From Zygnema circumcarinatum (taxonomy: Eukaryota; Streptophyta; Zygnematophyceae; Zygnematales; Zygnemataceae): a stretch of 64,000 nt of DNA. Positions 44,093 through 57,200 of the stretch are shown here, piece by piece (the first letter of the stretch is position 1; every line of letters begins with the position of its first letter). Below the pieces are notes generated by a model that was not told the DNA's origin, searched no databases, and worked only from the letters and a program-made list of their open reading frames with translations. The stretch is taken from NCBI GenBank assembly GCA_037447605.1, contig CM074814.1, forward strand, positions 1,520,972 to 1,584,971, written 5' to 3'. The position numbers and the translations under genes are program-made.

Positions 44093-46720
44093 ATGGCGCG
44101 TGTACGGAGGCGCATGATTTGTATCTGTGCACTGCTAGCTTTTCTTCATGCGGTTCTCCCTGCCGTTGGAGATGACCGCCTCATTGGCTGGCAAGGCCAA
44201 ACGTGAGAATTAGTAACCTCCCTCACATCTCGTAAGCTAAGTCTAGAACACTGAAAACAAATTTTGCATCACATCACCATATTGGATGCAGCGGCCACTG
44301 AAGAATGGAGGGGCCACTCCAGTTGGTTTAGAGACGCAATCTTCGCATAGGCTGTCCAATTTTAAATTGCTAGAGCCAAGCATGCCTTCTCGTCTGGCGA
44401 GAGGACACAAAGATTGTTCGGAAAGGAACAGGTTTTGCGAGACGGTTATGGAGGCTTAAGTTTTCCGCGTTGCACATAGTATTGAAGGATATAGCTATTC
44501 GGTCCTTCCTGGCAGGAAGCCCTTGAAACGCAGCAGTGGGGTGTGCGGCTCGTCTGTGCATCTGCAGTTATTTTTCTGCACCTGGTAGTCTTCGGGGCGG
44601 AATTGACCACATGAAAGAGGTTGCAACTTCGCCGTGGATGGAGGTCCTTTCCTGGTCGCCTCGTGCATTCGTTTTCCACAACTTCCTGGTATGATTTGTA
44701 GCTTTTTGTTACTGAAAGCTCAGGATTCAAGAATAGGAGAAGTGGACTACGAGCGAGATAAGTTGTGCTTCTCTGCCACTGGAGCTATAAGCTGTAGAAT
44801 GTTCTCCTATGGCCCATGCAGAAGATGCTTGCACAGCACTTGGAGTCTGACACATTTTGCCACGGGATAAGGACTGTTGCAAAAGGTTTACATGCGTTTT
44901 TGTGATGATTGTTTTTTTTTTTTTTTAAGCGTAGGGTTCCGTTAAAAGAAAATATCTCTATTGAGAACCTTGCAGTCATGGTCCTGCGAGAGTTCACATG
45001 GTACTGCGCCAACAAAGAGCAGCTGTATTTGTGACTTTTCTTGCTTGTTTCCTTGCCCTTATTCCATGCTTTGCTGGAAAGCAAACATTAATAGAAGAAA
45101 ATGCTATTCCTATCGTGGTTGGTAAGGCTGCAGACTCCAAAGGAGTGCCTCTATCTTATACATCAAGCGGCACCATCCATGGTCAAGTCTACTGTGGTGG
45201 ATTCAGCCACTGGTGGTAGTAAGGATAGCAGGCATGTACTCGAACCTGTGATATTGCGAGTGCAGGTCTATGTATATAAAACGAAACATCTTCTATATGC
45301 CTGTATTTTTTGAACAAGACAAGACAATTTGACTCTTTTTTGTGCTCTAGCTGTCAGTTACCAACAAAAGAATGCAGCAGATCTTTCATTGCTGTTTTCA
45401 CCTTATCTTGAGTCATCGCTGCTCTGATTGGTTGTGAGCAGAGTTCGCACTTCCTCGGGCACCTTTTTGCGGCGAGGACAGGATGACGTAATCAGTCGAA
45501 TTGAAAAGCGCATTGCGGACTATACCTTCATTCCTGCTTGTGAGACGCCCTTCATTTGAAAGGGGGCCCAGTAGACAGATAGGATTGATGGCTCCGCTTC
45601 TTTCTTCTACTAAAGAAATGAAGCTTAGTTTGGGCCCACTTATCATTTTGATGCCCCACCTTCAGTGTGTAAGCAAAAGGAAATGAAACCAAGGGAGGTT
45701 GTAGTCTGCTTCTAGGATTGCACTCCGTGTCGTCGTTGGAATTGAGAAGCATCTTGGAAGTGTTCGATTCAGAACAATCTCCATATGCCGTGGAGTTGAG
45801 TCAGTAAGGGAAAGCTTAAAGGCCAAACCGCCGTATCCTAGAAGGTGCGGATGCGATGCATGAACTGGGAAAGGCAAAAGTAGTGCGCTAATCTTGCTGG
45901 TAAGTCTTGTAGTCGAGCATCTCATGTGTAGAAGTATTGATATTCCTATTCTTCCATCTGGGATGGTGGATGCCAAGTGCAGCTCATGGAGAGGGCTTTC
46001 AGGTCCTTCACTATCAGAAGGGTCAGAAGTATGAAGCGCATTACGATTACTTTCACGATACAATCAATACCCGCAATGGAGGGCAGCGAATAGCTACTCT
46101 CCTTATGTACCTTTCTGATGTCGAAGAAGGAGGAGAGACCGTGTTTCCTGCAGCAGATGCCAACCCCAACACCCCCGGATGGAATGAAATGTCGGAGTGT
46201 GGAAAGGGAGGGGTTGCAGTGCGTCCGAAACGGGGTGATGCTCTGCTGTTTTGGAGTTTAAAACCGGACGCTACACTCGACCCAAAGAGTCTGCATGGTC
46301 GGTTACCTTCGGGGAAAGGGAGCTGTATGCTGGGTTTTTGCAATGATTCATGATACTGATCGAAAGGTTCTGAATGTACGGTACTGTTTGGAAGATGGAC
46401 TCTGTTGCATTGTATGCGATTGAAAGACGGAAGGGAGCTTGAAATGTGTCCAGTTAAGTTGGGAAATACTGACGGTATGAAGTTAGGCTTGCTAAACTGA
46501 TACGGTTTAGGTGGTCCCTTTTGCTGTCATTTCGTATGAGAGTCGGCTGCCACTTTTTACAAAGGATATGCACCTGTGGTCTCAGCCCTGCAACTTTCTA
46601 CTGCGTCATGCCTTTAACTGTCCGCTTGCTTTGTCCTGCTTATGTGCAGCGGGCTGCCCAGTAATTCGAGGCAACAAGTGGTCAGCTACAAAGTGGATGC
46701 GTGTGCAGAGTTACGGCTAA
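44093..46720 (+). CDS. Prolyl 4-hydroxylase, 6 exons, 263 aa
   Basis: Fe(II)/2-oxoglutarate dioxygenase of the plant P4H family, which hydroxylates prolines of cell-wall glycoproteins in the ER/Golgi. Exons: 44093-44202, 44589-44688, 45134-45231, 45442-45539, 45983-46297, 46650-46720; phase is kept. The N-terminus MARVRRRMICICALLAFLHA is a signal peptide or signal anchor. The core begins EVLSWSPRAFVFHNFL and continues PSMVKSTVVDSATGGSKDSR, VRTSSGTFLRRG and RIADYTFIPASHGEGFQVLH. The iron ligands are HYD (His155, Asp157) and His240 in SLHAG. Lys250 in VIRGNKW binds 2-oxoglutarate. The usual GGQRIATLLMYLSDVEEGGET block is present (quoted in part: GGQRIATLLMYL). There is no C-terminal ShK domain. 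Intron 3 begins with GC instead of GT. All catalytic residues are present, so an active enzyme is expected. Confidence 0.94.
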
Positions 46721-48978
46721 TTGTGATTGGAATCTCCATTTGCGTGGCTGGAAGGTCATCACCGGTCAGTAGGAACAGGCTGCAGGTGGCAGGTGAGGGG
46801 CAGATGGGAGCTCAGCTATCTGCCCCATCGTAGAGCTCACTTGAGCATGGTCATCGGCACGGTTACATCAGCCACGACTTATTACATTTGTGATTTAACA
46901 GCAGCGCAGGACAGAGCTTTGTTTTCTTTTCGGCATTGTTCAGGCAAACCGCATTGATTAGTTAAAGATATGGAGTCTATGAAATTAGCTACTACACAAG
47001 TTTCCATGTAGAAACTCGTCAGCTTGTTCTGCAGTGTCAATTGCTTATTTTTTTTATGGGTTTAATGAGTTGTAACCATTGCTCCTTTGCAAACCTTGAT
47101 GGTACATTTCGGTGGGTTGACCATTCTTTTGAATCAATGAGGTGTGTGTACATTTAGCTTCTTCGGCCTCGCGTCTATCCTCTACGTGTGGTGTTTTACA
47201 GGCACTGTCTATTCCGTCAGTTTGACAAGTGGAACAAGAAAAACTATCCAGAATCTTGAGAAAACATAACCTACAAAAATGGCATTGTATGGTATGGGCT
47301 CTAAAGCGTCATGTCCAACGTGAAATTGCATTCAATCTGCAAATGACAACGTGCGCTACAAGTTCCAGCGTTTTCAAAAGACCCAGGATATGAGCATAAG
47401 CCAGACCAGCACCCACTAATAGAAAACCGATGACTTCTAGGGTTGCCTTTAAAATCTTCTGATTGGTGGGTGCTGTCCTGGCCTCCTGTCAGTATCCTAG
47501 CTCGCCATAAAACCATTTTGACAATGCAGGGATGTGGCAATGCAAGCGCCATATAGCGCAAGTAAAGTCGTTGATAGAGTCGTGGTTGAATCACATACAG
47601 CAGTGCAAATGAATGGATAGTCTTCGGCTTTCATCCCCTTTCAACTATTTTGCACAGGCAAATAGTTGAAGTTCGGAGGTTTCAAAACCCAGGCGAGGCA
47701 ACTGATTAGAACACTTCGAACATGAAAATTAGATTTCCACTCATAACTTTTTTCTTTTCTCCCTAGGTCCCTTGTAAACAGTTCCTCGTGGTTCACCATG
47801 ATGATTTTTTTTATGTACAGTTGATGGCATTGCCATCGTGAGATCAATGCCCATCATTTCCTTGAACACGAAAACGCAGCCTGAGAGATTTTGAGACAGT
47901 AACAAGGGATGTCAGTACAAGCTGTGCATAGAAGTCAGAGAGGTTCTCATAAAAACCACTGCACCGTTCCATGTCCATGCCCGTTCCAAATGTAGGCATA
48001 AAAAGCAAAGGGAAGAGACCTCGCACAAAAGGAAGACGACTAAAAAATACACAATAGACAATGAATCGGGTTGTTGATTGAAAATTTTGAAGACCGGTAA
48101 TGAACAGCTTCTAGAAGTGCAAATTCTGTATTTCGACTCCAAGAAGTTGAAAAAAAGTCTCATCTGAGCAACGGCTGTACAATGAATGCAGTGACTGCTA
48201 CTGACCTGCTTCCCACAAATGCGAGGAGAGGAATCTCAACCACACTATACAAATGACAAATGCTTTATGGAAAGGCCCTCGGGTTCATTCCCCCATTTTA
48301 AAGGGCCTGAGAGCTGAGCCGGAGCCTCATCCGTGCTCCTGAAAATCAATTGTAGGCGGAAACTCGACGTCTTCAATCTTATACACGTAATGTTATGTTA
48401 CTAATAGCCTTCAAAAGAACAGGTACTGGATTGCCATGAATAAGCAGGAAAATACTGCAGTCCATGAAGGAACCACTTTGTCGTTTCTCCAGTGCGGCTC
48501 ATAGTGCAAAGGTAGCTCACCGAACTGTACATTCAATGGTATGCCGTTGCCATCCTGCTCTCACCCAGCAGTAAACATCACTTTCAGTTCAGAGGGACAG
48601 AGAGACAGAAGTAGGAACATAGAATATGAAGAAACATAAACTTCAGAGATAACTGGCATTCCATCACCACCGCTATTAGGCTACTTGACTTCACGGTCTG
48701 TGACAACGACCAGCTACAGCACTGACTCCTTCGAAGATGCCCATAAGTGTTAGACAATTCAGCAGCGTCCACATTTGGCTAAAGATAGCAAAGCCTCCAT
48801 AAAGCATCGCAAGCATAGAAACTCACCGGTTCAGGAACACAAGGCCTTTACATAGGATGGCCATGCATAGCGTTCACAACTTCCTCATGGAAGGTACTCA
48901 AGAAAGTTGTTGCAGGCTTCCAAGGACGAGTCCGAGTTCGGATTATCCACAGATTCCTGGTTGTCATCCATACTCACT
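46721..48978. other. Convergent spacer between hydroxylase and PPR gene
   Basis: AT-rich. Open frames here are short and without domains. It contains one R1 repeat copy (listed separately). No RNA gene was recognised. Confidence 0.45.
47755..47870 (-). repeat. Dispersed repeat R1, copy 7 (inverted)
   Basis: On the minus strand: GATCTCACGATGGCAATGCC, ATCAACTGTACATAAAAAAA, 'ATGGTGAACCACGAGGAACT', 'TTTACAAGGGACCTAGGGAG'. It lies about 30 kb from the other copies, so R1 is dispersed and not just a local tandem. Confidence 0.65.
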
Positions 48979-51900
48979 TCATTCCCCGCTCGATTCAACC
49001 TTGGCAGCTGCCGCAAGCCTTGCCCTCCTTTTGCTATTTGCTCTTACTTTCCTCATCCTACGATTATATTCCGCTGACCCTAAGGAAAGTGCCTCTAAAG
49101 TGAACCTGTTGGGAGGGCAGTTTTCTTCCTGAGAAAGAGCGTACATGGCCTGAAGCTTCACGAGGTTGCCTTGACGACCGTAGCCGTTCATCAGAGTAGT
49201 AAAAGTCACTGTATCCGGTGTGCAGTCTGCAGTCTTCATACTTTCATACATTGCTTCCATCCTCTCCAGCAAACCTACTCTGGCGTATGTATCCAACATA
49301 GAATTGTATGTATACTGCAAGATGAGCCAATACAGAAACATGCAAACGGGTAAGTAACCCAAAAAATCTCCAGAAGCAATGGGACTGGAAAAAGCACGGT
49401 GGTTCACAAAATGAAAATGGAATCGGCAGTAGCCTTCAAGAACGTACAACAGATTCTTATCAGTAAGCAACAACCTCAAACTTGCTTCGAAAAACTCCAT
49501 TGCTTACCACATTTAGTTTGCATCCTTTCAACTGTGCTAAATGCATGAGACTCTCCGCAGCTGAGACCTGCCGCTCCTTCCCGAGGTGGCTAATCAGTAT
49601 GTTGAATGATGTGAGGTCGGGTTGCAGTCCATGACGTTGCATTCCCTGCATGATGCTCAGAACTCTAGTGGGTCGGCGAGCCTGAAAGTAAGCGACCAAT
49701 AAAATGTTGAGCAAGGGAACGCTCGGCTGAAATCCTGCCTCAGCCAGTCTATCCAAAGCAGACTCAAATTCATGCCATGTCTCCCATTCAGTTTCTCCTG
49801 AAATAACTGAACGCCAAGCATCCTGTCAAAGACCACAGAAACACATCATTGATCTGTTAGTTCACAGTGCTTTGCGGCAAGCAGGTAAACAGAGGGTCAA
49901 GGAACATGACCTATGATGCTAAATTGCCACCTTCCATTTGTACAAAAGTGAGGTAAGAAGATGGAAAGAAAATAAGGGTGAGGTTAAGAGTGCAACAAGA
50001 AAAGGAAAACTGTAACACTGCCGGCTCAGCTAGGGCCCCCTACGAGGCATTTTTGAAAGAGTATACGAAGCTTTTACCTACAAGTCAAGGGAGCGAGAGT
50101 GGACAAGAGACAAGCAGGATAGAACAATAGGGAAGAAAAGGGAGCAAGTGCTCCTTACCGGTTCTGGCCATTCTTCATCACTCTCATCTGGAAGCTTCCC
50201 CCAGAGTACTCCGGCGGGGCCCATGTTCTGTGCTGCAGAAAAAGCTTCAAACATTGCCGCATATATTTCCTCCTCAGACTGCCCTTTGTCCCTCCCTAGT
50301 TTCTCTATCAACTGCTCAACAGCCCTCAACTTTGCTGCCGTCCCAGTCGCACTCACAACAGCAGCAAACATAACCAAGTCTGGCTTGAAACCCCTTGCCT
50401 GCATGGCAAGTAGTGTCTGCTCTGCCATGTTAAGCTGGTTTGCTTTCAAATATCCATTGAGACAACTAGTGAGTGTGAGGACGTCTGGTTGGATTCCAGC
50501 AGCAGCCATGTTCTTAAGAACAAGCTCCATCTTTGCATAAGCACCTCGGCTTGCATAAACAGAGATCAGGGCGTTGTAACTTGTCTGCAGCCAATGGAAA
50601 TATGCCATGTGCGATTAATCCGACAGTTGCTGATCATAACTGTCCCTAACTTAAATTCCAAGGACAACGATGCATTTCTGAAGACGGGATTGCTACGCGA
50701 TGAATCATATATTTAAAAGTTCAGAACAAGCCAGAGATGCTGCCACACTGTCATGCATAAAACATTGAGGCGAATTTTATATCCATAAATACTGCATTCT
50801 CTATACCCTGTAGTTGCTTCCATTGTGATGCCAAAATGTGGCCAAGTAGCTAAGACAAGGATAATGTATGTGATTCCAATTGAGCCAAAAAAAACTGTGG
50901 AAGAGTCTATACCAGGTCCAGTTGCACACCACGGCGCAGCACACTCCCAAATAGCTGCTCTGCTGCAGCTAACTGGCCAACTTTGCTCAGTTCGAAGACC
51001 AGCCTTGTCAAGGTCACATTGGTCAAGGTGTGGCCAGAAAGGCGGCAAGACTGGATAAGGCTCCAAACCTTCGATAACTCTCCCTTGCTCAAAAAGCCAC
51101 CAATTAGAGCGTTCCATGTGGCAGACGTAGGCAAGAAACCTGAGGCAAAAAGTTGCGTTGCTGCTGCTTCCATTTTCTCCCAGGGCCCTCGTCTTGCGTA
51201 TATAAAAACCATTGCATTGCAACTAAGCTGTATAGGCAGCAAACAGCTTACAGACGAATTAAAACTCAGCTCATGTACACATGTCACAGCATTGTCTACT
51301 GATCTGCCGAAGGAATGAGATGGGAAGATTCATAGAGACTGGAGAGTTGCGAAAGCAGGATACAATCTAACAATACCATTATGACCTAGATTACGCAACG
51401 AGAAGAAACAAAAACCAAACCAATACAGCGTAGTGCCTGTAGAGAACTGTAGGTCCTGAACCCTGTGTTATGCGCTTTACTACTGAGAAAAATGTTCAGA
51501 GTTATCCAAAAGTCATTAGTTAAACCCACTAGACAGTATCGATACAAACAATTGCCAGGACGAGAAGGCTCTGCTTTTTGCACATTCCCTGCTCCCAGAC
51601 GACTGCACTATTGAACCTTCACTCAAGCAAAAAGCAGCTGGCAAGAAACCTTCAACCATCAATTTTTAACCTTAAGCAAAGACAACCGTCTACGGAGAAC
51701 ACATCTACTCTCTAGGCCAAAAAAAAAAAAAACGAGGCACTCTTCTTGAACTGCGATGACCTCACGGAATACAAAAAATGCTGACACTCACCGCATCAGG
51801 TTTCCATCCTTCCATTTGCATTTCCTGAAAAAGGCGCTCTGCCTTTTCAACGTCCATACTTTTAACACAGAAGTCCAGAAAAATATGGTAGGATCTCTGA

Positions 51901-53721
51901 TTCGGTCTACCCTCCGTCGCCCTTTTCATTTCTTCAAATAAGTCTGCTGCCTCGCTGATCCATTTGCTCCGCAGAAAGGCCTTCAAAAGTGAATTGTATG
52001 CTTGCGTGTTAGGCAGGCAATCCATTGCTCGAAATAGCTGCTCAGCTTCTTTAGGTTGCTCGGCTATACCCATGATCAGGATCACCTTTGTGTGCCAACG
52101 AGGATGGGGAGTGTACCATTTCTGGCTCCGCATATTCTGCAGGACCTGGAATGAGAGCGTCCAAGTGATAGAAACATGAATCCATTGCACTACAGCGGCA
52201 AGCACTTCTGCACAGTAGCTTATTCTTCTGTTCGCTGGCCAGAAAAGCTCAACAAGACGAGATTCATCCTTTTGGATTTGCAGGAGGAGCTGAAATAACC
52301 GCTACAATTGCGGTAGAAAAAATAGGCCAGGCAAGTTGAATCTCTCGAAAAAAAATAGCACAAAAGCGGGGTAGTGCAATAGCTGGATGCAGGAACGAGC
52401 AGCAAATGTTGGAGCATAGCATGCTTTCAGATACCACAGAAGACTAAAATATATTATATTGCCCAGTTTGAAAGCCAGATAGATGAATTACATCACTGAA
52501 TTGAGCCCGATAGGAAGTTCAATAATATCTCGCCAATTCAAATCGAATGACCAGATCTAACAGAAGAAAAAGTGGTGGAACTCAGATGCTGCCCTCGAGT
52601 TTAAATTTCGTGATTCTTGAGTTTAGGACAAAACTATCAAGCTTACGATGCAGGTCAAGTACGGTTCAACCGAATAAGGTCAGCTTGATGTCCGATAAGG
52701 GGTGGGAAAATGTGAAAAGAAGTTTAGGAGTTTTGGGAGTCTTACTGTGGCTGCCGCAAAGTTCCACAGTACTAATGCAACAATGGCAATTCTTGCGCGT
52801 TTTATTGACAAGGGAAAACAATCGTGTCCACTGAGGACCAAACGACCCCAGTGGCTTTACTGTGAGCATTAGTGTGGTGATTTTTAACATCCAACCCCGA
52901 CTGCAAATGGAAAGGGCCTCCTCTGTTTGAAGGCCTCAATTCAATTCTGAGTTACACGAGACTAAGTCAGCAAACAGCACCTGAAGAGCAAGCTCCCATT
53001 GTGCCTCGTCTTCCAAAATGTCGAAGACAAACGCCCACAACCAATGCCGGTCCTCCAAAAGTAAATTTCCTCTAGCCATGGCCTCTGCTGCCCCTGATCC
53101 TCTCCTCTGCTCCGGAGGCATAGCCAGCAGTTCTCTCACCCACTCCCCTACTTTCTCCTTCCGGTCCTTTTCGTCTGAAGAAAGCCTTCTTGCTGTTCTC
53201 CTGCTCCCTGCTGAGCCATCCCATTGCAAACTAGTTTGGCGCTGATAGCTCCTACTGCTACGAGGACCAAAATCAGCTTCAAGAGGGGAAAGCAGAAACC
53301 TCCTTGATTCCTCTGTAAGGTTCAAGCTTAGGGGCACCAATGAGTCTACGGTTTCAGACACTAGGCTTGGTGGAACGGTTTCAAGAATTTCGGCCTCACT
53401 GTCATTTACTATTGGTTCAGGTGAAGGTGGGCGAGGAGATCTGGCTTCTACATTCAGTTGCCCTTTCCCTCTACTCGGCATTCGTCCGTCCCAAGCATCT
53501 TCCTCTCTCCGTGCGGAACACTGATGTTGACCATCCGAAGGCCTGCTGATTCTCCTAAACCTGTACGAGCAAGTCTCTTGCTTGAAGGCATGCAAGTCCG
53601 TAAAGCTCCTTCCAAAGGGCTGCGGAAACGTGATCGGCGAAAGCCGCACCACTCCAACGCTCTTCCTCGGCAGAATGCAGCGCACATTCAGAGCATAAAC
53701 ATCCGCACACTGCAATCCCAT
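48979..53721 (-). CDS. P-class pentatricopeptide repeat (PPR) protein, 6 exons, 828 aa
   Basis: Probable organellar RNA-binding protein. Exons on the minus strand: 53721-52981, 52145-51792, 51227-50913, 50584-50159, 49822-49508, 49314-48979; every exon is a multiple of three, so all introns are phase 0. Exon 1 (247 residues) is R/S-rich at the start and has no PPR motif. It could carry a targeting peptide and ends with WELALQ before the repeat region. PPR motifs follow, for example NTQAYNSLLKAFLRSKWISE, LSCNAMVFIYARRGPWEKME, TSYNALISVYASRGAYAKME, LTSFNILISHLGKERQVSAA and YTYNSMLDTYARVGLLERME. The C-terminus is basic (RRMRKVRANSKRRARLAAAA). No E, DYW or SMR domain follows. I could not assign it to a named PPR. 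It shares a 530-bp head-to-head upstream region with the MRL1 gene. Confidence 0.9.
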
Positions 53722-54251
53722 CCTCCTGCAAGCAAGCTGCTACACTTTCACCAAATCTTAAACCGACTTTCCAAATCCGAAACGGGCCAATATTCTCCCG
53801 CCATCCCCCTCAAAAGCAATCTGTAACCTGTACCTTCCCTTCCCCTTCAATCTAAATACCTTCCCCTCAATCCCCTTCCACCCGCAGCGCCCTAATCTCC
53901 CCTCCGCCACAGGCAGGAAGGGCCCTGCGCGGGAGGGAGGATTTGGATTGGACCAAGCAAGGGGGCAAGGCATGGCCGTCCTCTATTTCGGCCAAACGGA
54001 CGGTCGGATGCGACCAAGATCGACGGTGGAACGATCCTGGCCGTCCAAATCAACGGCCATCTGCGAGCCTCAACGGATAGGCGGAGGCAGGGATTGACAC
54101 GGCCGCTGCTGCCACCTGGAGTCTAATCCTGCAAAAGTGCAAGCTCTCGGCCATGGCTGCCGCGTCCTCCAGCGCTTTCCAAGGAATCGGCCTGTAGGCT
54201 CCAGGGGCAGGGCTTGTCCGGAGAGGGGGAAGGAGCAGCAGGATCAGGATC
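53722..54251. promoter_or_regulatory. Bidirectional upstream region of two PPR genes
   Basis: The start codons of the two PPR genes point away from each other across 530 bp, so core promoters for both must lie here or overlap. The middle (about 53980-54055) is rich in inverted GACGGTCGG, CGACGG and GGCCGTCC words. The MRL1-proximal 99 bp (54153-54251) is an open frame interrupted by one TAG. Confidence 0.6.
54153..54197 (+). CDS. Upstream ORF, or interrupted transit-peptide start, of MRL1
   Basis: ATG at 54153 reads MAAASSSAFQGIGL and then TAG. Reading on in the same frame gives APGAGLVRRGGRSSRIRI straight into the MRL1 ATG at 54252. Composition on both sides of the stop (A, S, G, R; no acidic residue) is typical of a chloroplast transit peptide. 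It is either a 14-codon upstream ORF, a nonsense allele or sequence error, or a stop that is spliced or read through. See findings. Confidence 0.5.
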   Translation: MAAASSSAFQGIGL

Positions 54252-57200
54252 ATGGCGGCCGGCTCATTGCCGCGCCTTTTCTTGGGCGAGGTGGGGAAGG
54301 CCGCGCATCTGAAGGGAGAGAATTCCTTGAAGTTAGAAAGCAGACCAGCACAGACACTTGTGCTGCAATCTTGGAATGGAAGACTTGACTCTGTGAGGAC
54401 GAATGCAACAACCATGCAGAGAGAGGCAGAGTCCATGGTGGAGGAAAGCCTGAAGAGGCTCGAGCAAAATACTGAGAGGCAGACTGCAGTTGCAGACAGA
54501 CAATGTGTAGCAGCCGCGTCTTCATCGCTTGTCGTTGCAGCTGATGGAGATCCGGCAGTGTATCTGACATCGTACGATAGATTGTTGCGGCTTGGAAGGT
54601 ACATGGTTTGTTTTCCATTGAGTGTGGGACCTATCCAACACTTGAACACTACCGATCGCACCGCCTTTATTTTTGCAATTTGAGAACACTCAAGGAACAT
54701 CACATTCCTCTCTTTTCTTCTCCTGATTGTCTTACCCGGCCCATGAGTTTGATGGAGATAGCATACATTGGCAGTGTCCAATGTTGACTCCACGTGTGAT
54801 TCCTCACACGTTTTTTTCTCAACGCATCCACGATTGATGAGCCCATGAGATCTTCTACGCTGATTTGTTGTCTAAGTCATGCGTTGTGCAGATTAGGAAA
54901 GTGTGTCTCTCTTTTGGAAGATATGAAAAACGTGGGCGTTCTGGATCCACATAAGGTGATTCAAGCTTTTGGCGCCTATGTGTCTTTCAACCTGGAACCG
55001 GCTGCAGTAATTGAAGCCATAATGCGGCTACATCACAGTTACTCAGTCAGAAAGCTGATTCCTCTGCTTTTCATGCCTGCTTCCTAAAAGTGGCCACTCG
55101 GTTAGCGGCGCTGGCAGCCTAAGAATCTGGTGATCATATCTAGTTGAGACACGCTTTCTGAACCAGAAACTTTGTTGGATATCCTCATCCTCATCGATTT
55201 TGCAGATCTTCCAAAAGAGGTTCTTCATGGAATGTCGAAAACTAAAAGCTGTAACAGCTGCTTTCCAGTTTACTCGCTTACTCCCAAGTCCATCGTTGGC
55301 TGCATACACTCAGCTGATTTCCGTTTGTGCTGCTGCAGCTAATGCAGAAGGTGAGTTTCGATAACTGTTGCCCAGAACCGCCTAATGTGTCCGACTGTGT
55401 GGATTTTATTTAATCGTCTTGGTTAGCAGGACAGTTCATTTCATTTCATTGAAAAAACTATCGTAGACGATGTTCTGCAGGTGCTCAGCGGGCATTCCGA
55501 GCTGCACAAAGTGCTGGCATTCAGCCAGATTGTGCCATGTACACCTCTCTCATTTCTGCTTATAGCAAGACTGGCCAGCTTGACCTAGCCTTTAAGGCGA
55601 GTACCTTTTTACCTTTTCCTTGTTTGCTGTACTTTTTTCACTGTTCAAACCTTTTGAGTTCTTGTGTCGATGCGCAAGCAAGATATTTTTCCGTACATTC
55701 AGACTACAGAGGCACAGGGGTTACACTTGCGCACACTAGGAAGAGGACTTTGGCCGTTTGTTGTTGATTCAGCAGGCCGATACAGTACTATTGGAGAGGA
55801 GAAATAGAAGGAAAGAAGATTGCTTGGCACAGGACGAGGGCATTGAGGTTTCTGATTGATCTTTTAAACCTTGTTGCAAACAGGCTTTCCACGAAATGGA
55901 GAATGCGGGTGTTGAAGCTAGTGTTCACACATACAGTGCCTTGATCGATGGTTGCGCAAGGGCAAAGCAGACAGCAAAAGCATTTGGCGTGTACGGTATT
56001 CTGATCGCTAAGGTACTACAGAGATCAATACAGTGGAAACCCAAAGACTCTGTCATTGTCATGTGGCCGTCCGTCTCATATGGTGCATACCGTCCTTCAT
56101 AGCACTCGCAATGTTCCTAGTCTGCGGTTTTACTATAATTGCAAGTAGCCTAATTGCTGGTTTAATGTTGGGTAATTTAACTGGTACTGATCTTGGTGAG
56201 TCAAGACTCGCCATTCTGGGTTGTCTGAGGTCTTACTCTACAGTGATGGAACTCGTACTGCAAACCATGCCAGCTTGTCATTACAGCAGGCTCGATCTTT
56301 GTTCAGAAGTTGTTCAAACTTGAACCTTTTTATGATTGCCAGCCAAGTGGCGGAGGTGTTTTGGGGGATAGTCAAGTCATCATTGCCAGTAGACAATCGT
56401 AATATTTTGTTTCATTTGTTTTGTGGAATACATTTAGATCATGCTATGTGTTTGCCTGTAAATTCTATCACAACTTGCCTTCTTCAGAATTCTGCTCCAA
56501 GGGATTGGAGTTGTGGTTTTGCACTGTTTATTGACAAGCTTATGGTTGAGTTTGTGCAGAATTTGAAACCAGATCGGATGCTCTTCCATTCCTTGATTTC
56601 TGCATGCGCTAGTACCGATGGACTTGATCGTGCATTTGACGTCCTGCAAGACATGAAGGCGGAGAAGATTGAATATGACCACTACACAATGTCTCTAATG
56701 TTGGATGCCTGCACTTCATGTGGAAAAGTGAGTTCCCCGGGTTATGCTGGGTATCCTTAAGGTGGTCGGTCTTTTGGTGGCACATTTAGGGTTGCATTGT
56801 TCCATTACGACAAATGGCATTTCAATAGCATCCTTGGAGACCCCTTACAAGAGACGGAGTCATGGTTGCTTCGATGTGCACAACCTCCTATCCAATCACA
56901 CGTGAAGCAAAGTGAGCAGCAATAGCATTTGTATAGTTACCTTTTTTTCCTCACGTTTACCTTTGAGGATGGAGGACACTCCTTCTAGAGTCGAGTATAA
57001 TTCGACTGAGGTGTCAACTCTTCGCTTCACTTTTTGCATCGGACGGAATGACCTAAGTGGACTGGTTATTGCAAAACGAATCTTACTTTCATTTGGCAGG
57101 ATTGCAGAATTCACTTTATTCATATACACTTTTATTATTTATTACTTTCACTTTATTACTTTCACTTTATTACTTTCACTTTTTTTACTTTCATATACAC

